A model generated the notes under the pieces. It saw only the letters and a list, made by a program, of their open reading frames with translations, was not told the DNA's origin and made no database searches. Both the position numbers and the translations under genes were made by a program. From Narthecium ossifragum (Eukaryota > Streptophyta > Magnoliopsida > Dioscoreales > Nartheciaceae), in NCBI GenBank assembly GCA_963920575.1, contig OY986966.1, positions 20,779,656-20,843,655 of the forward strand: a stretch of 64,000 nt of DNA, in the 5' to 3' direction. This document shows positions 35,801 to 45,876 of the stretch, piece by piece; within the stretch, counting starts at the first letter, position 1; the number at the start of each line of letters is the position of its first letter.

Positions 35801-36777
35801 AGACCATATCATCAACACATCACCTAACAAGGTTAAAAATTCAGAATAGTTCAAATGCGGAAGATTGCTTACTCTTTATATTGTTCTTGCAACAGAATCC
35901 AAGACATCAAAATGCACAACAATAGGAAAATAAGAAAATTCAGTTGTTCGAGACAATCTTCTAGGCTTGATTCACCCCCAAGTTCGGCCGGAGTAGTGCA
36001 CATCCCTACCTGCTTCATTCACATGCAAGTCATGACAATATTTCTAGGCTACATTGGGCATGCTAAAATTTTAATAGTAAATTTCACATAATTTGGATAA
36101 GATTTTAATATGATTTTACATAATTTTGCTAAATTTTTAATATGATTTTACAATGAACATAGTTAGTCACAAAATCATTAACAAGCAAGGTTATAGTGAC
36201 CAGTACAGGTTAGTCGTGGAAACACCATTATTGCGGCCGCGAGAACTTTCAAACAAGGTACAAAATTAGCTTTTGGCAAACAAGTTTTAGCGACTCATTG
36301 GCTTTGGTCTCCTAAACTCTCTTCATCTGTTTTTTTGTGTCTGCCTTAACGTTGGTCACAGATACCAATTATTTTGTGACTCTCTTGACTTGGTTGCAAA
36401 ACGTTGGTCATGTAAAGTATAATATTGGAACGACAGTTATTTATTACGATGAAACTTTGGTCGCCACAAAATATGCTACCGCAACCAACGTTGTTAGTCA
36501 CAATAGCCCTTAATTAGCAAACTTATTGCGACTAATGAAAAATTCGTCGATGAAACTACATTAGATTGGTCAGAAAAGGATTTGTAAAGACCAAATAGTA
36601 TTTTTGGTAGCTAAGTTTTTACGACAATGTTTATATCATCGCAAATACGCACCTCATCACCACCTGGTCTATATGGTGCGACCAAAATTTGTTTTAGTCT
36701 CCAAAAGGGTATGTGTAGTGACTATAAATGCTTGGTCGCACAAAAACTAGTCACAAAAACTAACATTTCTTCTAGTG
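32847..36777. mobile_element. CACTA (En/Spm-type) DNA transposon, 3931 bp, TSD GTT
   Basis: The left end is CACTACAAGAAAT and the right end ATTTCTTCTAGTG, an inverted pair with one mismatch. Flanks are GTT at 32844-32846 and 36778-36780, the 3-bp duplication expected of CACTA elements. Subterminal repeats built on TTGGTCGC/TTGGTCAC are dense at 32890-33700 and 36170-36770. A 108-bp unit is tandemly duplicated (33116-33223 and 33224-33330). No transposase frame survives. A minus-strand segment at about 34180-34400 can be read as KRTNDLEKLM-like heptads, perhaps a trace of the coiled-coil end of a transposon protein. It is non-autonomous or decayed. Confidence 0.88.
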
Positions 36778-36780
36778 GTT

Positions 36781-37112
36781 ACAGAATGATGATGCCAATA
36801 CTTTGGCCCAAATAGCATCTGGCTATATGATACTAAAAACCTTGAGGGCATGGCCAACTTTACACATGGTACAATTCGTTCTGCTACAGAGTGATCATAT
36901 AAATCACTAGAAGTTGGTCAAGTAAAGGACCAGCATGAATGGCGTAGCCCTATAGTTAAATTTATACAAAATCCATCGCTCAAAACCGATAGAAAGATTG
37001 GCCTTAAAGTAGTCCAATGTTTATTGCAAAATGACATTTTATACAAACGTCTGTCAGATGGACTCTCATTGAGATGCTTAAGCCCCGACGGAGCCAAAAT
37101 CATAATGTGGTG
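36781..37112 (+). pseudogene. Integrase N-terminal part of Tat element C
   Basis: The sequence past the CACTA element continues Tat pol. 36935-37112 reads EWRSPIVKFIQNPS, then LLQNDILYKRLSDG and LSLRCLSPDGAK, the segment before the zinc domain of Tat integrases. The zinc domain and core are absent: at about 37113 the sequence changes without a detectable duplication to Tekay integrase. The end was removed by deletion or recombination. Confidence 0.65.
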
Positions 37113-37497
37113 AACTCCAAGGTTACTTCAGCCCCTTCCACTAACTGAGTGGAAGTGGGAGCACATCATAATAGACTTCGTGACTGGACTACCGAGATCT
37201 CCTAGGGGGAATGACGTGATTTGGATCATCGTGGATCGATTGATAAAGTCGGCGCACTTCCTGCCTATGCGGACGACAGACTCGACAGACAAGTTGGGTA
37301 GTCTGTACGTCATAGAGGTGGTCAAACTACACGGAGTTCCAGTGTCTATAGTGTCAGACCGTGACCCCAGGTTCACAAGCAGGTTTTGGCGAGGCTTTCA
37401 GGACACAGTTGGCACACTCCTGTGACCTTCAGCATGACATTTCATCCGCATACAGACAGGCAGTCAGAGGGGATGATCCAGATCTTAGAGGACATGC
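37113..37497 (+). pseudogene. Integrase core (N-part) of element E
   Basis: The core has [15 protein letters not shown] and [14 protein letters not shown], keeping two catalytic acids. A one-base shift near 37422 (TLLTF) breaks the frame. The third acid lies in a segment changed from QSERT to QSEGM, so Glu is kept but its context is altered. It is interrupted at 37497 by a solo LTR. Confidence 0.78.
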
Positions 37498-40400
37498 TGT
37501 CGCGCACCGACCCACGTAGGCCCAACTGGGCCGGGCGACGCGAACCGGAACCTAGCCTACTGCGGAAATTTTGACGAGGTTTCCCTCTAATCATAGTGGT
37601 CTCCCTAGCAATTCATAATCATCCTGTATTAAACATCAATCACAAATCTCAAAACAGAAACTGAATATATTACAAATCCTCAACAGGGTAAAAGTTATAC
37701 AAAATCTCTCCCGTAGGAGGCCCTCTACCAGTGTCTCTCTCCCCGCCACTTTCTCTCTCCTCCACGCCATCACCACGTCAACACTGTTCATCGTCTTCCT
37801 CTCTTCCTCAAGGCCGAAACCTAGCTTCACCGCCGTCTACCTCCGTCCAGCCTCTCCGGCCGTCCCCGTCGCCATCCAAGACCGCCATCCTCTTCCTCTA
37901 AGCCTCACGACCCCGGCCATCTCTTTTCCGTCGCCCCACTCCATCTTCTCCGGTGATCCCCACGGCAACCCAACAACCCGGCTCCGTCCCCATCGCCGTC
38001 AACCCCTTCCCGACCCAGATCTCACCCCCAAGCCTTCCTAAAACCCTTCCCCGGCCTCCCTAGACCCCATTCCGACCATTCCCAGCCCCGCCGAGCTCCC
38101 CGTCGTCGTCCCCGACGCCGTCATCCTCTAAACCCACCACCGACCTCCTAGATCCGGCCAATCCGCTACCCATCTCCAAGATCCGAGCCGTTGGATCTCT
38201 TCCCCACCGTCCTACGACCTTCCCTGCCAAGATCCTGACCGCCGCCGCCACCCCTACGCCGGCGATCTACTCCGGCGAACCTAATCCCTTGGATCAACTC
38301 CGGTTCAGCCCAACCCAGTTGGCTCAACCAACTCCTAACTTGATTCAGCTCAGCCACTTAACCCACTCCTAGCCGTTTCAGCCAAGTCACTTAGCCCAAT
38401 CCGAGCCAGATTCAATTCCAAGAGCCAATCAACCAATCCAGACTTGACCCAGTCGAGTCCTACCCCAATCCGAGCCAGATCTGAACCAGATTCGATCCAG
38501 ATTCAGCCAATTGGACTCAATCAGGTCCGATCAGGCCAATTCAGATCGATTGGAGCATTAGAGACCCAATACGAGAGGATTAAGAGTAGACCGCTCGTAT
38601 CACTAACTAAACAAAAGGGTATAACTGATGATCGCCGCACCTTAAGCACCGCCAGACGCCGCCACGTCACCAAACACCGCCCCGGTAGGGGCGACCGAAG
38701 AAGAGCTAGCGCCAACACCTGCAAAACGCTGCCCGGGTAGGAGTGAGCACTAAGCTCAGCAGGGACACTACACTACAACACTCACAAGGGAGGGAACACA
38801 ACAGTGCCGCCCCCAAGTCTACCCTGGGTGTATACAATGGTCCCATAACCCTACCGAGAGTCCGTCAACGCAGTATTAAAACACTGCAGACTCTCAACAT
38901 GAGACAGGACACTGTTTGATGGGCAAGGACACCGCTGGGTAGGCACTCCTCGATCCAAGAGTTAAGAACACTGGACACTGGCTACACCTCAGATTCAACT
39001 TTGAGTCGACACGACCTCTAAATATCAAACCACATGTATTCAAGTCATCTAACCCTATCATCGAAATCGACTGAATACTATAAATCGAGTCCTAGACCAA
39101 GTTACTTCCAACGGTCCTAGAGCTAGATCCGGACTACCCGAAAGCCCCGGATCGGCGATCAACCCATCGCCAGCGTCCTACACAGATGCAACTAATGCAC
39201 AAAACAATGTATGCTATGATCACACGCAGGATAATACAGATAAGCATGCAACAGTATGTGATGGTATATCAAACAAGGACTGGGCACGGCACCCTGCCGG
39301 CCCGGGGTGGTGAACAGGTAAGTAAGGTCTAGGAACTGCTACAGTGGTACCGCCATCAACTGTCAGCAGTCCACCACAACACCTGCATCGAGAAACAGCC
39401 CCGCAAACAACAGCTCACAGATATCACAGATAAAGCCCTCGGTGCACGCCAGCATGCAAGGCTAAGGAAAGCTGTAGGGCTACCCGCCCGTTTGTTCTAA
39501 ACATCCCGGGAGTCATCACTCCCCCGGTTCACCACTGCCCCTATTATAGGGCTAACATGCTTAAACATATGTACCAAGTATAAGGCAGTAAAGAAAACCA
39601 TCATACAAAGCCCCGCAGGCAAAAGCCACTTGAAAACACCCCTCAATCACTAACAGATCGATCTCCCTTCCAAGGGGGATCGATCTTCTTAGTACTTGGG
39701 AGAGAACTCATCCATGTCAACCGAAGGAGATCGATCTTCTCCACCAGAAGGATCGATCTTCTTCGTGACATGGAACCCGCCACATTAGCCTAGGCAAGGG
39801 TCGATCTTCTCCCACTTAGGGTTCGATCCTGCTCGGGCTGGGCATGACGCCCCACAAGGGATCAATCTTCCCTCAAGGGAGATCGATCCGAATGGGTTCT
39901 CGGGCGACCGGATGGCGAGAAATACTGCCGAAAAATACAACCAAATCCCCCAAAACTCTGGGATCTGGTAGGTCGAGGAACCACGAGTCCAAAACCGGTG
40001 AGATCATGGGAAACCAACATGTATTTTAACAGATCTAAGTAAAAGATCACAATCAAACCAGAAAAACTCCAAAAACCCGAAAGATTATAGATAGGATCCC
40101 TACCTATGCAATAGCAGCTTCAATCCAAGCTACTAGGCCTAGGATTGTCCTCAAACTCCTTCAAAATCGCCAGATCTGAGCTCAAGATCCCCGGATTTCA
40201 AAAGGGTTTAAAGAAATCCGTTGCGTCCGCTTTATAGGCGGACGAACCGACCTATGAGGGATAGATCTTTCTTCAAGGGAAGATCGATCTCTCATGACGA
40301 TCACAGCTTGACTTTCTAGCACAATGAGATCGATCTCTTAGTCAAAGAAGATCGATCTTATTTGTGCAGAAAGCTAAACTTGGGCAAGAGCTCAAGCCCA

Positions 40401-40569
40401 AGTCCGGATCTTTCGATCCTGGGTCCCACTAACCATTCTAGCCAAACATTATCACAAATATGATCAGTGTGTGCACACATGGATGTGAAACAAGCCGACA
40501 ATGCGTAATTTACCAAATTGCCCTTAAGGTCCACAACAAGCCACAGGAGTAGAGGGACGGGTTCTCACA
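37498..40569 (-). mobile_element. Solo LTR in reverse orientation inside element E
   Basis: The segment is 3072 bp, TGTCGCGCACCGACCC to TTCTCACA. Flanks are CATGC (37493-37497) and CATCC (40570-40574), a target duplication with one mismatch, and the integrase reading resumes on the other side. It carries GATCGATC-type sites (about 39655-39890 and 40260-40360), the CCGGGAGT hairpin (39506-39527) and the stem-loop 39126-39153 (minus-strand sense). It is about 700 bp longer than the D LTRs because of an insert at about 37729-38602. Confidence 0.9.
37729..38602. other. About 870-bp insert inside the solo LTR, origin unknown
   Basis: Alignment to the D LTR by eye breaks after GGAGGCCCTCTA and resumes at CTAACTAAACAAAAG. 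The insert is very C/T-rich at first (CTCTCTCCCC, CCGCCGTC runs) and then repeats AATCCGAGCCAGAT-like words (38398, 38467). A CTA triplet lies at both edges (37725-37727 and 38603-38605), a possible 3-bp duplication. No terminal inverted repeat or known coding domain is visible. It could be a decayed DNA transposon or captured gene leader. Confidence 0.5.
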
Positions 40570-41344
40570 CATCCTGCCGGCATGTATCCTCGATGCAGGA
40601 GGCAATTGGGAGGAGCACGTTCGCTTGGTGGAGTTCGCCTACAACAACAGCTACCAATCCAGTCTTGGAGTAGCACATTTCGAGGCGTTGTACGGTAGGC
40701 CGTGTCGTTCCCCAGTGTGCTGGACATAGGTTGGAGAGACATCACTCACCGGTCCAGACATCGTCAAGAGGTCGTCAGAGAGACTAGTGCAGATCAAGCA
40801 TAGACTTCTGACGGCTTATAGCCGTTAGGAGAGTTATGCAGATCAGCTGCAATGACCACTTGTGTTCACAGTCGGTGACGGAGTGTTCCTACGAGCAGCG
40901 CCGAGGTTCATCGGGTCGTTCGAGATCCTAGAGAGGATCGGCGAGGTAGCCTATCGCTTGGAACTTGCTCAGCACATGTCAGCTGTGCATCCAACATTCC
41001 ACGTGTCGATGCTAAGGAAGTATCACCTTGACCCGTCTTATGTCATCAGGGTGGATGACATCAAGCTTGAGGCAGACGCGATGTTCGTTGGGCAGCCAGT
41101 TCAGGTACTTGACCGAAGGGATCAGGTCCTACGGGGCAAGACTTCCCTTGGTCAAGGTACTGTGGAGGGAGCTAGGTGTCAAGGAGATGACCTGGGAGCG
41201 CGAGGCGCACATGTGGTAGGAGTACCCACATTTGTTTTCTTCTTGAGGTAGCTTTTGTCTTGTCTTCTAGTGTAGCTGCTTTTCTGTTTCCAAGCCCTAC
41301 CTTTATCGAATCTCCGGATGATATTTCCTTTAAGGGTATTAGGA
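40570..41344 (+). pseudogene. Integrase C-terminus, chromodomain and pre-LTR of element E
   Basis: The sequence resumes with DAGGNWEEHVRLVEFAYNN, then a stop after SPVCWT (TAG 40727) and others near 40828 and 40852. The GPF-like region is shortened (AAPRFIGSFEIL lacks about 12 residues of the YRGSVRFG segment). The chromodomain PVQVLDRRDQVLRGK is followed by a frameshift at about 41140. The tract before the LTR matches A and D. Confidence 0.78.
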
Positions 41345-42080
41345 TGTTAGGACCTATCCCTCTACTCCTGGGTTGACCATCTGCGTCGGGCCCGTGGCTC
41401 ATTTTCTTGTTTCGCATCGAGCGCACGATCCAGTGGATCGCATTGTTTTGTGGGCCGTAACGGCAATTTGGTAAATTGAGCCTTGTCAGTTTGCTTCACA
41501 CCCGTGTGTGCACACACTGACCGTGTTTGTGTTAATGTTTGTGTAGAACGGTTGGTGGACTGGGGATCGAAAGATCCAGGCTTGGGCTTGTGTTCTAGCC
41601 CAAGTCTAGCTTTCTGCACCAAAATGATCGATCTCCTTTTACTAAGAAGATCGATCCTTTAATGCTAGAAAGTCAAACTGCATCATCATGAATGATCGAT
41701 CTTTCTTGAGGAAAAAATCGATCATTCGTAAGTCAGTTCGTCCGTCTAGAAAACGGATGCGACCCCCTTCTTTAATCTCTTTTGAAATCCGCCATTCCTG
41801 AGCTCAGATCACGCTGGATTTGGAAGAGGTTGAGGGCGATCTTTGGCTTAGCAGCGCGGATTGAAGCTGCTCTAGTCTAGGTTGGGATCCTACCTGAGTT
41901 CCTGGTTTTCGGTGGTTTTGAGTTTATTCGCGTTTCGTTTGCTTAAATAAGGGTCCTTATGGATTGTTTAAGGAGACCTATAGATTAGAGGGAACCGTCG
42001 TCAAAAAATTTTCCGCATTTAGTTAGGTTCTTGTTGGCGTCGCTCGTCCCGGTTGGGCCTTCACGGGTCGTGGCGTGAGA
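41345..42080 (+). repeat. 3' LTR of element E, internally deleted
   Basis: It starts TGTTAGGACC and ends near GGTCGTGGCGTGAGA, a decayed LTR end. It is only 736 bp instead of about 2.34 kb. The break is at about 41940, where U3-type sequence passes directly into the LTR tail. GATCGATC-type sites are at 41625-41725. Two other words (GACCATCTGCGTCGGGC and GATCCAGTGGATCGC) look like small insertions near 41380-41440. Confidence 0.8.
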
Positions 42081-43950
42081 TGATCAATTACTGACCTCGA
42101 TACATAAATCTTAGAAGTATAGGAGGCATATTATAAAATAATACATCTTTGAGTATTAACAAGGAGTATAAGAATTGGCCCTCCGGCCTACAAACTCTCA
42201 GCCCACTCCTACTACAAAATTTATCACTCAACAGATGACCTTGATCACCTCCAAATGTCCTTCTTGCTCGCCACTGCTCGCATAGTCCACCTCCAGATGA
42301 CTTGCTTGTAGGTCATAGCCCGAGTACAGTGAGACGAAGCTCAGTATGGAAACTCAACAACACAAGCTTCCCATCCGGTACACCGGACCTCCCCTAAGCA
42401 TTAGGCCTATAGTGGAGGCTCTATGACCATTCAACTCAACAAGACACCTTCATGTCAAATACCAACATAAAGATGCCAACCCACCTCTGGCCACTAATGC
42501 ACATAGCCCACATGTACCGGATCAAACTCTAAGGACTCGACATCGGGTTAATGTCAACCAACCCAAGGGATCCTCCATCCTAGGGTCGTCGGAGACCAAG
42601 CCTAAACTCTTCCGTCGAGAACACAAAACCCAACACAAACACAATCATGATTCGGCCTACTCGAGACCCCCGGATCCTCAACCAATGTCAACACAACCAT
42701 CCTACATGTAATGCACAACCAAAGGATCCCCAAGCATACGCATATAAGTAGATAAGATGCACATTTGATGCCATTCATCTCATAACATAAGCATACTCAC
42801 ATAGAAAGCACAGGTTAGGGATTTTTATTAACATACCAAGGGCATTGGATTCAATCCAATCCCTATTGTCTACCCCAAGTCATTCCCAAGGCTTCCAACC
42901 CTTAAGATCCAACAAATAGGATGAACCCTGACTAGTGTTCCATCCCTAAAACATTCAAAACATTCTCAATAGCATCCATCAAAGAATTTAAGGCATCAAT
43001 AGCAGCTCTAGGGCTTCACAAGCCATAGACCTACGCATAACCACAGCTAACCATCAAGAACTTGAGAGGGTTAGGGTTTCACCTACCTCAAAGAGCTCAA
43101 AGGAGGAGAAAGGAAGGAAGAGGACATGAGATCTCCACGCTCCGGCAACCAACGACGAAGCTCCGGCCAAGAACAACCTTCTCAAGCAACACCAAGCATA
43201 CCTCTAAGCTCCCAAGACCCTCAAATCACTCACCTCCAACTTCTTTCACAAGCCCAAACCCAAACAGTGAGAGAAATGGCCCTAAAAAGGTTGCTTTAAG
43301 TGATCAGCCTCGAGATTGTTGTTCATGCCGTAGTACTCAGCCCTGAGTAGTGTTCATGCTACAATAACAAGTTATGTACTACACATAGCTGACATGAAGA
43401 AATGGATATAACTTCTACATCTGAACTCTGAATGTGACAAATCAGGATGTGTAGGAAAGCTCTTGCCAAGACGCACAACTTTTTAGCTCACACCAGCCCA
43501 AGATTCTGGTGTTTAAAAGGTCTAAAAATCCCTTCAAACCCGCTGATTTCTGAAAATCAGAAATCCGGAAGAAAAAAAAAGTGAACTACAAAGAGGGCTA
43601 TTTCGGTCATTTCAACTCTGAAATTTTCAAAACTTCGGGGATAGCTTCCCCTACCTCAAACTCATGTGTGAGAACTAGAATCATACAAAAAGACCAAACG
43701 TAGCTCCCCTGGGAGTCCGAAACATTTACAACCTGAAATACGGAAACTTCGAGAACCTAACAGTCCAAAACCCAAAATTTTCCCTCGAAAATTCTGAAAG
43801 TTCACACACTAGTCTATCTCGACTAGATACACGTGGGAGGAAAGGTAACGGGGCCAAAAGCTCATCTGGCAAGCAAGCTCCACATGCGTGCCACCGATAC
43901 TTAAGAAAATATGAATTTCCTTCCAATCGAGGGCCACTTGACCCACAAGT
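42081..43950 (-). repeat. Diverged LTR-like segment, minus orientation
   Basis: Read on the minus strand it follows the order of landmarks of Tekay LTRs: a leader-like region with GAGGTAGGTG at about 43075-43090, dinucleotide-rich middle parts, and CATACTGAGCTTCGTCTCAC at about 42330, comparable to ACTGAGCTTTATGCTCACTC of family 1. No clear TG/CA ends or target duplication were found. The frame at 43062-43346 is low complexity. The family is uncertain. Confidence 0.4.
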
Positions 43951-45097
43951 TGTCACCGGGCAAATAAGGGAACAAAATTTTCTCGCTTACTTACCCGATG
44001 ATGGTGCCAACAGACCCCTTCGTCAAGTTTGCACACTGCTGCCGTGCGCCCTCCACGCCACTTGTGCTCCGCTCGCGCGTCGTCTGTGCTTGTGCACTCC
44101 GCCGGGCAGCCCGACTGCCTCTTGACCAGCCCTCCTTTTTGCCTTGCACACATACAAGATACACATGAATTTGGGTAAGGGATGAGATCCCAACTTCTTT
44201 ATTGACTAGAGATTACAAGAACTCTCTTCTCTCACCCTCAACCCTTGGGTGTACAATCACTCTCAATACAAGAAGCTCTCAACCCAAAACCCTAGAATCT
44301 CACCTCACAATCCGTTGTAGACGACGACTCCAAAACCCCAACTCTCAGTTGCTCAAACCGTGAGCTTGCCCATAACCCAGATGTCCCCACATCTAGCCGG
44401 TCTACTCCTTATATAGAGGAGAGTCCATGACTTGCTCCAACAAGTCAAGTTTCCTAATCCAACCCCAAGTCCTAGGCTTCATGCTTATCCAAACATGCAA
44501 TCAGCCAATTACAAAGCTTCCTAGCCTATTTGGACTCTTACATGAGTTAAGATAAGACTTGCCAAGGATGGTTGTTTGTCAAAATCCGTCGCACTTTGGC
44601 TCGAAATAGGACTCCTTCCTATTTCCGTAAGCCAATTACAACTTCCCTCATGCCATATTCCATATTTGTTGTGTCATCCCATGCTGGAGACCTAGGCCAA
44701 GTAGAATTAGGACACTTGCACGCTCAGTTCGGCCTCCATGAGCTAACTGCCTTCCACCGGGCGAGTCAAGTCCTAGTCCCGCTAGAACTCCCGCACAACT
44801 AGGACTTTCCCCGTGCCAAAACCTTCCTTTGCCGCGTCAAGTCTTCCCAAGATCCCAATCCAAGTGGAATTAGGACTTTTGCATGGCTAGTTTGCTCCAG
44901 CTGATTAACCGCGTCGCGCCTGGGCATTCCGAGTCCTAATCCGACTCGGACTTGGCCGTCTGGCCGCGTCGCGCGCATGCTCTGCTTGCCATCACATGTA
45001 CCGCATGCGCACATGCCCCGTGCGCCTTCCTGGGTTGCCTTGGTGCGCGTCACGCTCGCTTCTCTCGTCGTAAGACGCGTCGTACTTCGTCTTTACC
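43951..45097 (-). repeat. Second LTR-like segment, minus orientation
   Basis: A good minus-strand TATA box (TATATAA, plus-strand 44409-44415, context CTCTATATAAGGAG) has a G/C-rich upstream part to the right and a leader-like part with CCCTAGGGTTTTGGG-like sequence to the left. It abuts the Athila integrase fragment at 45098, in the position expected for LTR or env-region sequence of that element. The ends could not be fixed. Confidence 0.42.
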
Positions 45098-45398
45098 TGG
45101 GAAAAGACGCAAATTTGCATTAAACAACAAAACCATCTGCCCGACGACAAGGGTCTTCCTTGAAATATATTTATCATGGAAAGCCTTTGTCCTGTCTTTG
45201 TAAATTTTGGCATTTATATAAACATCATTATTAACTTTCTCGAACTCAGATATGCTCAACTTCTTATGTGCAGTTACCTCGTTTATATCAAAGTTTAGTT
45301 TCTTGATAGCCCACAAAACATGATCTTCCCAATCACAAGGAAATAATAAGCTTTACCAAACACTAATCAAAATAGTGACATACCAATAGGGGATTTTT
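45098..45398 (-). pseudogene. Athila-type integrase C-terminal fragment
   Basis: The minus-strand frame reads PIGMSLF (45395 side), then GKAYYFP-like sequence, WAIKKLNFDINE, YKDRTKAFHDKYISRK and VLLFNANLRLFPGK, the hallmark end of Athila integrases. One stop lies near PIGMSLF. After LFPGK the match ends at about 45098. The matching upstream half is at 63011-64000, so the two are halves of one element split by later insertions. Confidence 0.75.
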
Positions 45399-45876
45399 CG
45401 TCAAATAGGACCTGCACTCTTCACTTTTGACACTTTAAGACCCCATGTCCTAATTTTTTGCATAATAGGACCCTAAACAACCTTTATTCCAAAACTGCCC
45501 TTACCTATACATGTGCCCATCCATGCATGCCGCATGATGCATTAAATGTTGTCCCATCCCATCACATTAAATGCATGTTCCATCGTATTAAATGTTTGTC
45601 CCATCGCATTAAATGTCTAACACACAACTTAACAGCATACATGTGGCAGATATCAACGTGAACATATTTTCTTCTACGTGTTTTTTTCCTTCGTTATTGG
45701 TTATACACGTACACTGGAATGCGTATTATTTTGTATGCATGATAGTGTACGCGTTCGGCATTTCTGTGAGTTTGTTCGTATACGTCTAGTAACTATATGA
45801 TGTTTACTCTAGAACACAGGTAAAATCGGAGTTCCTCGAAATTGCACGCCGGGATCTCGAAAGATGAGGAAATCAG
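45399..45876. other. Unassigned segment left of a solo LTR
   Basis: No gene is seen. The first 100 bases repeat AATAGGACC words (TCAAATAGGACCTGCAC, ATAATAGGACCCTAAAC), and a TTAAATGT word recurs several times at 45540-45620. The right end joins 48915 once the solo LTR is removed. It may be part of one repeat with 48915-49730. Confidence 0.4.

Larger units (their letters stand above)
13906..37112 (+). mobile_element. Old Tat-type Ty3/gypsy element C, interrupted three times
   Basis: The pieces in order are 5' LTR 13906-14600, primer site, gag (14601-16485 and 26168-27300), gag-pol linker (29391-30133), protease, RT, RNase H, a second RNase H-like domain (to 32846) and the integrase N-terminus (36781-37112). 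The interruptions are Tekay element D (16486-26162), an unidentified insert (about 27300-29390) and a CACTA element (32847-36777). The second RNase H-like domain after the normal one marks the Tat lineage. Many stops show great age. The integrase core and 3' LTR are absent. Confidence 0.82.
37113..42080 (+). mobile_element. 5'-truncated Tekay element E
   Basis: This fragment begins inside the integrase (LQPLPLTEWKWEH), runs through the integrase core, a nested solo LTR (37498-40569), the integrase C-terminus and chromodomain, and ends with a shortened LTR (41345-42080). The reading is 85-90% like A and D by eye. Gag, PR, RT and the 5' LTR are missing, so the left junction with Tat element C is a deletion or recombination scar. 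Confidence 0.82.

Noticed and set aside
37840..38250. Proline-rich translation of the C/T-rich insert as a gene
   Set aside because: Stops interrupt every long frame and the peptide is low complexity; it reads more like a leader or spacer.
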